Below, one piece after another: positions 52,582-59,631 of a stretch of 64,000 bases of DNA (the stretch's first letter is position 1; each line of letters starts with the position of its first letter). Position numbers and translations under genes: made by a program. Origin of the DNA: Hyphomicrobiales bacterium. GTDB taxonomy: Bacteria; Pseudomonadota; Alphaproteobacteria; Rhizobiales; Rhizobiaceae. Under the pieces are notes generated by a model. That model searched no databases. It was not told the origin of the DNA and saw only the letters and a list, made by a program, of their open reading frames with translations. The DNA lies in assembly GCA_017305935.1 (NCBI GenBank), contig JAFKJU010000026.1, positions 26,058 to 90,057 on the forward strand, written 5' to 3'.

Positions 52582-52887
52582 ATGCCTGCAAACGCTCTCG
52601 TCCAGACACGCATCGACACCGACATTCGCGACCGTGCATCTGCCGTTCTCGAAAGCATGGGCCTCACGGTCTCGGATGCCGTCCGCATCCTGCTGACCCG
52701 CACGGCCAACGAAGGCGCGCTTCCGCTGGAACTCGTCACTAACAGCGCCGCTCATGACGCCTGGTTTCGGGCGAAGGTGCGGGAAGCCCTTGAGGACAAT
52801 CGCCCGGATGTTCCCGACGAACAGGTCGAGGCGCATTTCGCGAAGCGCCGTGCCGCCGCCCGGAAGGTAGACGACCCGAAATCGTGA
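52582..52887 (+). CDS. RelB/DinJ-family antitoxin, apparently orphan
   Basis: 101 residues. AAGGAG precedes ATG 52582. The N-terminus is a ribbon-helix-helix (ALVQTRIDTDIRDRASAVLE, SMGLTVSDAVRILLTRTANE), typical of RelB/DinJ. The C-terminal helical arm should wrap the toxin. A GTG (52884-52886) overlaps its stop, the usual position of the toxin start, but gives only MRLV before TGA at 52896, so the toxin appears to be lost. It may still regulate its own promoter or protect against related chromosomal toxins. Confidence 0.8.
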   Translation: MPANALVQTRIDTDIRDRASAVLESMGLTVSDAVRILLTRTANEGALPLELVTNSAAHDAWFRAKVREALEDNRPDVPDEQVEAHFAKRRAAARKVDDPKS

Positions 52888-52970
52888 GGCTCGTCTGATG
52901 GGCTTTGATGATATCGTCGTTCGGTCCCGTCCGCCGTCCGCGAGATCGCCAGAAGGCGCAGAACGTCGTG

Positions 52971-53006
52971 TTGCTGATTTCTGCATTTTCTGTATAATAC
53001 AGAAAA
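52971..53006 (+). promoter_or_regulatory. Promoter with embedded palindromic operator for the Phd/PemK-like pair
   Basis: TTGCTG (52971-52976) and TATAAT (52993-52998) form a -35/-10 pair with 16-base spacing. The -10 sits in the centre of the perfect palindrome TTTCTGTATAATACAGAAA within 52986-53006 (arms of ten bases). A bound repressor, expected to be the Phd-type antitoxin, would block RNA polymerase directly. Confidence 0.85.
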
Positions 53007-53024
53007 CCGCAAAAGGAGCGTTCC

Positions 53025-53294
53025 ATGGATACGAAAAGCGTCACCACGGCGGAATTCATCCGCCATTTCGGACGCTATCATGACGAGGCGCGTCGCGCAC
53101 CTATCACGCTTACCAAACATGGGCGAGAATCCCTCGTCGTTCTCTCCGCCGAGCTTTTCGAACGCCTCGCCGGCAATGAGGACCCGCGCCGCGTCTATGC
53201 CGCCGGCGAGGTTCCGCCGGATCTGGCCGACATGCTGCTCGGCGAGCTGGATCGCCAGTCGGCCGAGTATCAGGCGGGCGCCAGCGATGACTGA
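53025..53294 (+). CDS. Phd/YefM-family antitoxin
   Basis: 89 residues. AAAAGGAG precedes ATG 53025. The N-terminal Phd fold is clear (VTTAEFIRHFGRYHDEARRA, PITLTKHGRESLVVLSAELF), and the acidic C-terminal tail should neutralise the partner. It overlaps the toxin-like gene by eight bases. The promoter just upstream has an operator palindrome across its -10, consistent with autorepression by this protein. Confidence 0.88.
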   Translation: MDTKSVTTAEFIRHFGRYHDEARRAPITLTKHGRESLVVLSAELFERLAGNEDPRRVYAAGEVPPDLADMLLGELDRQSAEYQAGASDD

Positions 53295-53709
53295 CCGGTT
53301 CCAGAACGGCTCAATCGTCAAATACCCCTATCTCTGGCGCTGGCAGGCCGAAGAGGGCCGTGAGCATGGCGAAAAGGATCGTCCTGTCTGCCTGGCTATG
53401 GCCATGCCCGACCCACGCCAGAACGTCACGCATCTGGTAATCCTGGCGATTTCCGGAACGCCGCCGAAGTCTGACCAGATCGCATTGGAGATTCCCGACC
53501 TTGAGCTTCGTCGCGCGGGGCTTTCGTCATCGAAGCGCGGCTGGATCACCGTCAGCGAGTTCAACTACGACATCGCCGAGCGGTCCTGGCACTTCGACCC
53601 GGCTCAGACGCCGCAAGGCCGGTTCGGCGCGCATTTCCTTGAGGAAATCCGTCGCGCCCTGCGCCCGATCCTTGCCGCGAAAACCGGACGGATCGATCGC
53701 ACGCGCTGA
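53287..53709 (+). CDS. PemK/MazF-like toxin partner of the Phd-type antitoxin
   Basis: 140 residues from ATG 53287, eight bases inside the antitoxin gene. It opens FQNGSIVKYPYLWRWQAEEG and has EKDRPVCLAMAM and VTHLVILAISGTPP, the strand pattern of the MazF/PemK SH3-like barrel (GDIV-P, RP-LV, hVvlpIT). It should be an mRNA interferase, although the sequence is divergent and longer than MazF. Genetic pairing of a Phd-like antitoxin with a PemK-like toxin is a mixed-family combination. Confidence 0.7.
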   Translation: MTDRFQNGSIVKYPYLWRWQAEEGREHGEKDRPVCLAMAMPDPRQNVTHLVILAISGTPPKSDQIALEIPDLELRRAGLSSSKRGWITVSEFNYDIAERSWHFDPAQTPQGRFGAHFLEEIRRALRPILAAKTGRIDRTR

Positions 53710-54686
53710 ACCGTAAACGGCCTGGGAAATGGAGCGCGGGAGCGGGGGCAGTCGGTCCCGCCTCCCCTGCGGGCCGCTATGCTGAGGCTCCTGCGGCTGC
53801 GCTTCTTCCGCTCCCGCGCGTCGAGAATTCCCGAAATCCCGCCCTAGCGGGCGGCGCTATGCTGATTTCTCCGATACTCTACTTCTTTATGGCTCGCGCC
53901 TTGCTCGTTGCATATCGCGCCGGCGTGATCCGGATGGCTGCGGATGGCAGAGTCGCAAGGTGGCGATGGCGGCTGGAAGCGGCCGCGTGATATTGCCGGC
54001 GGGAAGAGGTGGCCGCCTTGACCGCACCCGAAGAGACTGCCGGGAAGAGCCCCACCTTGCAGCGTGGCAGCGAGCGGTATCAAGCCCGCGACGAACGCAC
54101 CAGATGCAGGACGCAGCTCTCGTACCTTGTGAGGCCAGCCAGGGCGCACGCTGATCGAAGGCCGATGAAGGCCGGATCGGCCGGCTTGAAAGGAGAATGT
54201 CGAAGCCCGCCGTTCCATCATCGAGGGCCTTCCATCCGTCAACCGACACGGCCGACACGATCCAGGGCGGGAGCGATGAGTGCCGCGAAGGCTGCGCCCG
54301 ATCGGGACGAGGCCAGGCCAAGGAAGGGCAGAGCGCGTAGCGCGGCCGGTGATCGCATTGGCGATGGCAAGATGTGAAAGTCGACGATGACCGCCCGCCA
54401 TCTCCGAAACCCATCCGGTTTGATCAACACGGGCGCGGCCACCACGTCCTCGATGTGGCATGTCTGATCGGAGACCGGCTGCGCCTCGATCGTCCTCCCG
54501 CAACGCTCATCCGCAACTTTCTTCCCCTGTCGGCTGCGCCGCCATTCCGCGCGGAACAAGAAAGCCGCTCCCGGCCGTCCTCCACGTTGTTCCGGCCTGA
54601 AGGTGCGGTCCGATCGTCACCGATCCTTTCGACAGCCATCGAGGTCGCGATGGTCGCGACCCGAACAAACCGGAAGGATTTCGAAA
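53710..54686. other. 977-bp region without a recognisable gene
   Basis: The frames on both strands here lack ribosome-binding sites, have odd composition (Arg/Gly/Pro-rich) and overlap one another, so none is credited. It contains several GC-rich palindromes, a copy of the CCGGATCGGCCGG-type hairpin core near 54155, and the leader of the DUF736 gene with GGAAGGA before ATG 54687. It could hold an RNA gene, an origin or transfer site, or be degraded DNA. Confidence 0.4.
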
Positions 54687-54998
54687 ATGGCTATCATCGG
54701 CAACTTCACGACCACCGCCAACGCGATCACCGGCCAGGTCCGCACCCTGACGGTTTCCATGAAGGCCCGCCTCGTCCCGATCGAGCGCAGCTCGCAGAAC
54801 GCTCCCGACTTCCGGATCATGTCCGGCATGGCCGAGGTCGGCGCCGGCTGGAAGGCGGTCTCCGAAGACGGCGAACCCTACATTTCGGTCAAGCTCGACG
54901 ATCCGAGCTTCAACGCCCCGATCAACGCGGCCCTGTGGCCGGCCGAAAAGGACGGTGACTACGACCTGGTCTGGAGCCGCCCGAAGCGCGAGGCCTGA
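54687..54998 (+). CDS. DUF736-family plasmid protein
   Basis: 103 residues, the full length of DUF736, small proteins nearly restricted to alphaproteobacterial plasmids. Begins IIGNFTTTANAITGQVRTLT; the middle has KARLVPIERSSQNAPDFRIM and the end GDYDLVWSRPKREA. It should form a compact beta barrel. Function unknown. A strong terminator follows, making it an independent unit. Confidence 0.9.
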   Translation: MAIIGNFTTTANAITGQVRTLTVSMKARLVPIERSSQNAPDFRIMSGMAEVGAGWKAVSEDGEPYISVKLDDPSFNAPINAALWPAEKDGDYDLVWSRPKREA

Positions 54999-55045
54999 TA
55001 CCGGGATTGCCCCGCCGCAAGGCGTGGCTCTTCCCGGGCATGATG

Positions 55046-55082
55046 AAGCCGGAAGCAGACATCGAGCCCGCTTCCGGCTTTT
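55046..55082 (+). terminator. Rho-independent terminator after the DUF736 gene
   Basis: AAGCCGGAAGC (55046-55056) pairs perfectly with GCTTCCGGCTT (55070-55080), followed by TT. It is 48 bases after the stop codon. The loop is similar to that of the hairpin at 58839. Confidence 0.9.
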
Positions 55083-55156
55083 CGGGTGCTCTGCGGAGGA
55101 GACGTCAGCGCCTCCGTGTCGTGGCTCTTGGCGCGTCCCCCTGCGGCTTTTGCGTT

Positions 55157-55426
55157 TCAGCCGGGCTGATCGCCTCGAAGGGTGCTTTTTGGCCTGTAGC
55201 CGCGAGCATGCCGCCGGCAGAGAAGTTCGAGGAAGAGCTGCACGGCGTCTTCCTCCCGCTGGAAATGATGAACCTTCTCCTGGCCCCGGGCGCCGATGCG
55301 TCCCCAACGCCGTGTCAGGCAGCAGTCGCCGAACAGGGTCGGCTCGATCGTCATGGCGTAGTATCGGGCCATGTTCTTCGTCCGGTCCGTGCGTTCGACA
55401 TAGAGCTGGTAGGGCTGCGCGATCAT
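55157..55426 (-). CDS. Stand-alone WGR-domain protein
   Basis: 89 residues from ATG 55426, on the minus strand. It is essentially one WGR domain: YQLYVERTDRTKNMARYYAM, then the hallmark TRRWGRIGARGQEKVHHFQ. WGR domains bind nucleic-acid ends in PARP proteins, and short WGR proteins are common on rhizobial plasmids, but their job there is unknown. It is convergent with the DUF736 unit. A start 12 codons earlier is possible. Confidence 0.85.
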   Translation of the reverse strand: MIAQPYQLYVERTDRTKNMARYYAMTIEPTLFGDCCLTRRWGRIGARGQEKVHHFQREEDAVQLFLELLCRRHARGYRPKSTLRGDQPG

Positions 55427-55737
55427 GGGCAAAGAATCCTCGATCCCGTCATGCGCGTCCAACGAGACTTATGAATCGGTCGACCGTGAAGGATTCATGC
55501 TGGTGATGGATTCCTTGGAGACGATCGGTCCGGGCGAGCCGCCTGCGGCGACCGCGTGCTATTCGCGTCGCTCACGGAGCCCGAGAACGGTCTCCGCCCT
55601 GGCGGGTTACGCCCGCATCTCGCAAGATGAAGTCAGCCGGATCGACCGGCCGATCCATCGCGAAGGGATGCACTTCCCTCTTCCCGCCGGCTGGCCGCCG
55701 GACATGGGCCGCGCCCATGGGGCGCGGGTGCTCTTCT
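55427..55737. other. Leader region to the right of the WGR gene
   Basis: 311 bases without a credible gene, leading into the leader-repeat copy that starts at 55738. It contains another hairpin core, CCGGATCGACCGGCCG, near 55636, the same core as in the hairpin arrays at 62-63.8 kb. Confidence 0.4.
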
Positions 55738-55869
55738 TCTGACCTCCAATTCTACGCCAGCCCGGAAAGCGTCAAGGACGGCGCGCCCGAGCCGATGTCC
55801 AGTCGCCGCGAGACGTCGCCAGGACATCGGCCCGGCCGCTTGCAAGCCGCGTTCCGCGGTCCCTGACCC
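55738..55869 (+). repeat. Leader repeat family A, copy 1
   Basis: The copy opens with TCTGACCTCCAATTCTACG and then has GTCAAGGAC (55771-55779) and GTCCCTGAC near 55860, an imperfect inverted repeat. The inner part holds GCCGATGTCC and GGACATCGGC, which pair perfectly. It precedes the first paralogue gene at 55923. Confidence 0.7.
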
Positions 55870-55892
55870 TCCCCGGGCAACAGCGTGGCCCA

Positions 55893-55913
55893 CCTTTCGT
55901 CATCAACGAAAGG
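55893..55913 (+). promoter_or_regulatory. Hairpin over the ribosome-binding site, copy 1
   Basis: CCTTTCGT (55893-55900) pairs perfectly with ACGAAAGG (55906-55913) around CATCA. The Shine-Dalgarno AAGGAG (55910-55915) is mostly inside the 3' arm, and the start codon lies eight bases beyond. Confidence 0.75.
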
Positions 55914-55922
55914 AGACATTTC

Positions 55923-56363
55923 ATGAATATGTTCAATGCACTGAACCTCATCCCGACGGTTGCAGCATTCCGCAGCGACGTCTTGGCCAGCCGCGAGGCA
56001 TGCAAAGGTGCGTTCGCGCGCAGCCTCCACGACACCCTTCTCCGCAAGCTTGATGCGATGACCGTTGCGCTTCATGACGAGGTCGCCAGCGAGGAGATGT
56101 TTGCGGCAGACCGGGGGACGCCGGATGGTGATTTCCTCTACGAAATCTACCACATTTGCACGACCTTCGAGCGGCACTGGATCAAGGACGGGCCGATCAC
56201 GATCCTGGATCCGATCTACGAAATGGTGGTCATCGAAGACGATTGCTTCCCCTTCCCTCTCGAATTCACGGAGGTGCCCGCCGAGGAAATGGAGGGACTC
56301 GCCGAGATCATGGCGATGATAGAGCAGGAGACCGGCGTTCGCTTCGTTGCGGCGCGCGTGTGA
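55923..56363 (+). CDS. Paralogue family, member 1 (unknown function)
   Basis: 146 residues. It shares an N-terminal segment (CKGAFARSLHDTLLRKLDAM) and a C-terminal segment (VPAEEMEGLAEIMAMIEQET, then GVRF) with the genes at 56748, 60497 and 61359. Between them is a variable acidic part. It looks like a small two-domain protein with helical N-terminus and alpha-beta end, with no known family. It has its own leader (repeat A1, hairpin over the ribosome-binding site) and its own terminator, so it is expressed alone. Confidence 0.7.
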   Translation: MNMFNALNLIPTVAAFRSDVLASREACKGAFARSLHDTLLRKLDAMTVALHDEVASEEMFAADRGTPDGDFLYEIYHICTTFERHWIKDGPITILDPIYEMVVIEDDCFPFPLEFTEVPAEEMEGLAEIMAMIEQETGVRFVAARV

Positions 56364-56367
56364 AATC

Positions 56368-56396
56368 GGGAGGGCGGGCTTCGGCCTGCCCTCCTT
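56368..56396 (+). terminator. Rho-independent terminator after paralogue 1
   Basis: GGAGGGCGGGC (56368-56378) pairs with GCCTGCCCTCC (56383-56393; one G-T pair) around TTCG, followed by TTT. Confidence 0.85.
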
Positions 56397-56412
56397 TCTC
56401 CTTTCATGATGT

Positions 56413-56448
56413 GCCTGAACGGGGCGGGTCGACCACCCCCGTTCAGGC
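56413..56448. other. Second perfect hairpin downstream of paralogue 1
   Basis: GCCTGAACGGGG (56413-56424) pairs perfectly with CCCCGTTCAGGC (56437-56448) around a 12-base loop containing GTCGAC. There is no T-run; its role is unknown. Confidence 0.6.
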
Positions 56449-56550
56449 TGACCATGCCGATCATTGTTGGTTGCTTCGCCGGCCCTGGGCGACGATGCCG
56501 GCGGAACGCCGGAGGCGGTCACGCCGCCTCTGGCGCCGTGAGACTACCTC

Positions 56551-56692
56551 TCTGACCCTTCCATGTTCGCACCGCCTCTCCGGCGTCAAGGACGCGCGGT
56601 CCCCCCGATTTTCAGAAGACGCTCCTGCGGGCGCCACCGGAAAATCGGCTCCCCCACGCGCCGCCCCGCGACCGCTTACGCGCTCCCTGACC
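56551..56692 (+). repeat. Leader repeat family A, copy 2
   Basis: Starts TCTGACCCTTCCATGTTCGC, passes through CCGCCTCTCCGGCGTCAAGG to GTCAAGGAC (56585-56593), has CGGTCCCCCC and GGCTCCCCC, and ends CTCCCTGACC at 56692. It is nearly identical in layout to copy 5 at 61181. Confidence 0.75.
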
Positions 56693-56712
56693 CCTCGATG
56701 CGCCGGTGCGGG

Positions 56713-56739
56713 CTCCTCTGCGTCAGAAACGCACAGGAG
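56713..56739 (+). promoter_or_regulatory. Hairpin over the ribosome-binding site, copy 2
   Basis: CTCCTCTGCGT (56713-56723) pairs with ACGCACAGGAG (56729-56739), ten of eleven positions, around CAGAA. The Shine-Dalgarno AGGAG is entirely in the 3' arm. ATG 56748 follows eight bases later. Confidence 0.78.
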
Positions 56740-56747
56740 ATCCTGAC

Positions 56748-57239
56748 ATGTCCGATACCTTCTACTACACGAAGCTCTACGCATGTCTTTCGGGGTGGCG
56801 GCTCATGGTCCTTGCCAATCGGCTCGCCTGCCAGACCGATCTTGCGCGCGAGCTGCACGACAGCTTGCTCCAGGGATTGAGCGGAGCGATGTCGAACGCC
56901 CGCCATATGGGCGAGCTCGAACGCAATGTCCGCGCCGAAACCGATCCGGAGGAGCTGGCGATCGCGAGGTTCCTCTACGGCGGCCTTGCCGACATCCTCG
57001 ACAGGACGAGGATCGTCCTGCTGGATGATCTCGAAATCGACTTCGAGACGCACGAGTATCGCGTGAACGGCGGCGAGTGGTTTTGCGCGCTCAGCGCAGA
57101 CTGCGACGGTGTTTCCGTGGACTACCCGACGACCGTCGGACTTCCCGATGAGGAGCTTGGTGGCCTGCGCCCGATCATCCGCGGGATCTCCGCCGAGACC
57201 GGCATCGAGATCACCGTGGAACGGATCGATTACCGCTAG
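56748..57239 (+). CDS. Paralogue family, member 2 (unknown function)
   Basis: 163 residues. The N-terminal ANRLACQTDLARELHDSLLQ aligns with the same region of member 4 (ANRLGCDNDLARLAHDNVIA), and the C-terminal LPDEELGGLRPIIRGISAET plus GIEITVERIDYR matches the end of all four members. The middle (FETHEYRVNGGEWFCALSAD) is specific. No catalytic motif is evident. The leader has repeat A2 and an SD-covering hairpin; a terminator-like hairpin follows. Confidence 0.7.
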   Translation: MSDTFYYTKLYACLSGWRLMVLANRLACQTDLARELHDSLLQGLSGAMSNARHMGELERNVRAETDPEELAIARFLYGGLADILDRTRIVLLDDLEIDFETHEYRVNGGEWFCALSADCDGVSVDYPTTVGLPDEELGGLRPIIRGISAETGIEITVERIDYR

Positions 57240-57245
57240 GCGGAT

Positions 57246-57273
57246 ATGGGAGGCGGGTCCGCTCGCCTCCCAT
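57246..57273 (+). terminator. Hairpin terminator after paralogue 2
   Basis: ATGGGAGGCG (57246-57255) pairs perfectly with CGCCTCCCAT (57264-57273). It lacks a T-run but is six bases after the stop, the usual position of terminators in this region. Confidence 0.65.
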
Positions 57274-57373
57274 CGATGCCTGCGCCGCCTTCCGCCCCGA
57301 CGTATACCGCCTTCCGGCCGATCGGCAACGCAGACAAGGCCTCGCTGACATCCTGACATCGGCGGGCAGGCCG

Positions 57374-57410
57374 GTAAAGCGGCCCGTGTGGCCCGCGCCA
57401 GCCGCTTGAC
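57374..57410. repeat. Short copy of the GTCAAG/CTTGAC inverted-repeat leader element
   Basis: GTAAAGCGGC (57374-57383) and GCCGCTTGAC (57401-57410) are inverted repeats with one mismatch. It lies in the 337-base leader of the gene at 57577, the rest of which shows only another GGCGC/GCGCC hairpin. Confidence 0.6.
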
Positions 57411-57576
57411 AGGCCCGTCCGCCGCCGTGGGGGCGGGCTGCGCCCTCCCCCACTTTGTCCGGCAGAAGGCAGAGGCCATTCCGAAGAGAAAGGAAAGGCT
57501 TCGCGAAGGCGCTCGAAAGGGAAATCCCTTCCGGCGCCAGCGGCAGATCAACAGCACAACGAGGAAAGGACATCCG

Positions 57577-58368
57577 ATGGACCCGACCACCGACGACAAT
57601 CTGGGCAGGACGCTCGTGAAGAATGGCCTTGCGCCCAACCTCCTGCTTCTCGACATGAATACGTCGCTGTCGGTCCCGCACGGCTTCGATCTCCCGGCCC
57701 CATGGAACCTTCCGTCCCGCATGTTCCGCTTCCCGATCGAGGTCGCCACGCCTGAAAAGAATCAGCCGCGCAGAATCGGTCTGCGCCATCCGCTGCTTGC
57801 CGACCATCCCTATGTGCGTCACGTCGAGACGCTGCTCGGCTACGAGATCGACCGGGAGGGAGCGCCGAACCGTTACGGCGTCTCGTCCGGACTGACTGTG
57901 CGCTGGTGGCACGCCGTCGATCTGGTCACCGCCGGCAAATGGCGGGAGTTGCTTCAGACACAGGCCTTCACCGAGCCCGCCTACATCATGCAGGCTGTCT
58001 CCTTCGGTTGCCGCTACACGCATCACGAAGACCGAAGGGCATCGGGCTACCTGTCCATCGCCGAGGCGCGCGAAATCATGCGCGCAGTCGGAGCGATCGA
58101 ACCGAAGGAGCGTGGCGCGACCGTTCGCAGCTTCACGGCCCCAGGCCCTTGCCTACAGGGCAAGGGCAGCGAGCATTGGCCGATCAATGCCGTCCGTCTT
58201 TGCGCCGAGGACGAGGCCTGGGGTTTCATCCTCGGGATCGAAGACGGTTGGTTCCGCTATGACCGCTCCGGCTTCCTCCAATGGTCCGCGCTCGGTCGCG
58301 AACGTTACGCCGCCGGCGACAGCGCTACCTACACCGAGGCTAGCGGACAGGCAGCCTTTGCCTTCTAG
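57577..58368 (+). CDS. Unknown plasmid protein, 263 residues
   Basis: 263 residues, with GAGGAAAGGA before ATG 57577. Notable stretches are FDLPAPWNLPSRMFRFPIEV, GLRHPLLADHPYVRHVETLL and RDYAAGDSATYTEASG-like sequence near the end (YAAGDSATYTEASGQAAFAF). It looks globular and mixed alpha-beta with no membrane part. No family was recognised. It is followed by a 102-residue gene, perhaps on the same transcript. Confidence 0.62.
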   Translation: MDPTTDDNLGRTLVKNGLAPNLLLLDMNTSLSVPHGFDLPAPWNLPSRMFRFPIEVATPEKNQPRRIGLRHPLLADHPYVRHVETLLGYEIDREGAPNRYGVSSGLTVRWWHAVDLVTAGKWRELLQTQAFTEPAYIMQAVSFGCRYTHHEDRRASGYLSIAEAREIMRAVGAIEPKERGATVRSFTAPGPCLQGKGSEHWPINAVRLCAEDEAWGFILGIEDGWFRYDRSGFLQWSALGRERYAAGDSATYTEASGQAAFAF

Positions 58369-58390
58369 CGAAGGGCGCGCCTTGCCGAAA

Positions 58391-58504
58391 ATGGCCCATA
58401 TTCAAATGCATAGGAGACGAAAGGTGCGGACGATGCCGATGGTCATCGAGCCCGGCCGCGCCGCCCGTCGATTGGATACGCGAACCAGATTGGAGGTTAC
58501 ATGA
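58391..58504 (+). CDS. Possible 37-residue basic leader peptide
   Basis: ATG 58391 begins a short frame whose stop overlaps the next start (ATGA at 58501). The product is strongly basic (MHRRRKVRTMPMVIEPGRAA). The overlap suggests translational coupling. No ribosome-binding site is strong for 58391; an inner ATG at 58433 with GGAGACGAAAGG upstream is an alternative. Confidence 0.35.
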   Translation: MAHIQMHRRRKVRTMPMVIEPGRAARRLDTRTRLEVT

Positions 58505-58809
58505 GCCGCTATACGATCAGCCTTGCCAAAGGCGAGCGAACCGACGACGAGGCCGTCCTCGGTTTCGATCCGCCCCTGCGTACCTTCTTCCTTCAGGGCT
58601 TCGAGACGGACGGCAAATTCGGGACACCGGAAATCTGGCTCGGAACGCTGCTGGAAGAATTCCCGACACTCGAAAGCATCATCGAAGCGGCGCGGCGGGA
58701 CGGGTACGAGGTGTGCGGTCTCGACCACGCCGACATGATCGCCATGCTGGCGCAAGCCGGCCAGAAATACGAGCCGTCCATCGCCGAGCGGCTCGGCTTC
58801 ATCCTCTAG
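58501..58809 (+). CDS. Unknown small protein, 102 residues
   Basis: 102 residues, with TTGGAGG before ATG 58501. Acidic, mixed alpha-beta (AVLGFDPPLRTFFLQGFETD, GLDHADMIAMLAQAGQKYEP). It resembles small proteins common on rhizobial plasmids but no named family. A hairpin follows after 29 bases. Confidence 0.65.
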   Translation: MSRYTISLAKGERTDDEAVLGFDPPLRTFFLQGFETDGKFGTPEIWLGTLLEEFPTLESIIEAARRDGYEVCGLDHADMIAMLAQAGQKYEPSIAERLGFIL

Positions 58810-58838
58810 GCGTCCCCTCCCCTCCCCCGATGGTGAAC

Positions 58839-58867
58839 CAGGAAACAGGCATCGAGCCTGCTTCCTG
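58839..58867 (+). terminator. Hairpin terminator after the 58501 gene
   Basis: CAGGAAACAGGC (58839-58850) pairs with GCCTGCTTCCTG (58856-58867), eleven of twelve positions, around ATCGA. Its loop and arms resemble the terminator at 55046. Confidence 0.6.
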
Positions 58868-58936
58868 CGTTGGGGTGCCATACGGAGAGGAAAGGTCTGC
58901 TCAGTCCGTCCGAGCATGCCATGGAGCCGGTCAGGC

Positions 58937-59047
58937 CTCAAGGACGCGCGGTTCCCCCAAATTTCAGTCCCGTCCCTTGCGGGCCGCGCCAGAAACTCGG
59001 CTCCCCCACGCGCCGCCGCTGGCGGTCGCGTTCCGCGATCCTTGACC
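58937..59047 (+). repeat. Leader repeat family A, copy 3
   Basis: Begins CTCAAGGACGCGCGG (58937-58951) and ends GATCCTTGACC at 59047, an inverted repeat. Inside are GGTTCCCCCAAATTTC and GAAACTCGGCTCCCCC. A preceding segment (CTGCTCAGTCCGTCCGAGC) resembles the TCTGAC module of other copies. Confidence 0.75.
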
Positions 59048-59072
59048 CCTGCCCGCCCCCATGACCGCGCGC

Positions 59073-59102
59073 GTCGTCTTTCACAAACGTCAAGGAGACG
59101 AC
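59073..59102 (+). promoter_or_regulatory. Hairpin over the ribosome-binding site, copy 3
   Basis: GTCGTCT (59073-59079) pairs perfectly with AGACGAC (59096-59102). The 3' arm starts within the Shine-Dalgarno AAGGAG (59092-59097) and ends at the base before the start codon (59104). Confidence 0.65.
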
Positions 59103-59103
59103 A

Positions 59104-59271
59104 ATGACAAACGACATCGAGCGCACGATCCTCGAACTCCAGGCCGAGGTCCGCAACGCGGATCCGGCCGAGCGCCGCCAGATCGAGGCCGAACTGGAGC
59201 TGGCGCTTGCCGAGCGCGAAGCTGCGATGGCCGAGCAGGAAGGCCGCGTCGACAGCGAGCCTCCCTTCTAG
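59104..59271 (+). CDS. 55-residue acidic helical protein
   Basis: ATG 59104 to TAG 59269-59271. It is a single long amphipathic helix rich in Glu and Arg (TILELQAEVRNADPAERRQI, then EAELELALAEREAAMAEQEG), probably a coiled-coil dimer. Its stop lies inside the loop of the terminator that follows. No family was recognised. The leader is a family A element and an SD-covering hairpin, like those of the paralogue genes. Confidence 0.65.
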   Translation: MTNDIERTILELQAEVRNADPAERRQIEAELELALAEREAAMAEQEGRVDSEPPF

Positions 59272-59281
59272 GGAGGCTTTT
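59258..59281 (+). terminator. Rho-independent terminator overlapping the stop codon
   Basis: AGCCTCCC (59258-59265) pairs with GGGAGGCT (59271-59278), followed by TTTT. The 5' arm is coding sequence, so translation may influence it. Confidence 0.85.
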
Positions 59282-59303
59282 GCCATGATCGCAGGTGGTC
59301 ATT

Positions 59304-59347
59304 TACAGCAATGCTGTATATGCTGTATCGCACAGCAAATACAGCAA
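59304..59347. promoter_or_regulatory. TACAGCA repeat cluster, operator of the Phd-like gene
   Basis: A perfect 15-bp palindrome TACAGCAATGCTGTA (59304-59318) is followed by TGCTGT (59321-59326), ACAGCA (59332-59337) and ATACAGCA (59340-59347). These are half-sites of one motif in both orientations, 15 to 43 bases before ATG 59362, typical of autoregulated antitoxin operators. Confidence 0.78.
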
Positions 59348-59361
59348 TTACAGGAAACCTC

Positions 59362-59631
59362 ATGCCGCATTTCGGTGGTTCCTATTCGACGAGCGATCTT
59401 TCCCGAAAATCCGGCGACATCATTGCCGAGGCGTTGCGCCGGCCGGTGACGATCACCCAGCGCGGCAAGCCGCGGCTGGTCCTGCTCAACATGGAAGACT
59501 ATGAGCGCCTCGTGCGCCGATCGGACGCGCGCCCGGCGGGCGCAATGGACACCATGCCGGGTGACCTGGCCGCCGAACTCGGGACTGCCGTCGACGCTTA
59601 TGCGGCCGAGAGTGAGGGCGGCAAACCTTGA
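59362..59631 (+). CDS. Phd/YefM-family antitoxin without an obvious toxin
   Basis: 89 residues, CAGGAAA before ATG 59362. Residues 1-60 form the Phd fold (YSTSDLSRKSGDIIAEALRR, PVTITQRGKPRLVLLNMEDY), and an acidic helix ends it. The frame following the gene gives no plausible toxin: a TTG overlapping its stop opens only 22 codons. So it is an orphan antitoxin with a full operator cluster upstream, or its toxin has decayed. Confidence 0.85.
   Translation: MPHFGGSYSTSDLSRKSGDIIAEALRRPVTITQRGKPRLVLLNMEDYERLVRRSDARPAGAMDTMPGDLAAELGTAVDAYAAESEGGKP

Noticed and set aside
53844..54503. Minus-strand frame of 219 codons in the large gap
   Set aside because: No ribosome-binding site, low-complexity Arg/Pro/Gly/Ser content and no recognisable fold; left as unexplained gap.
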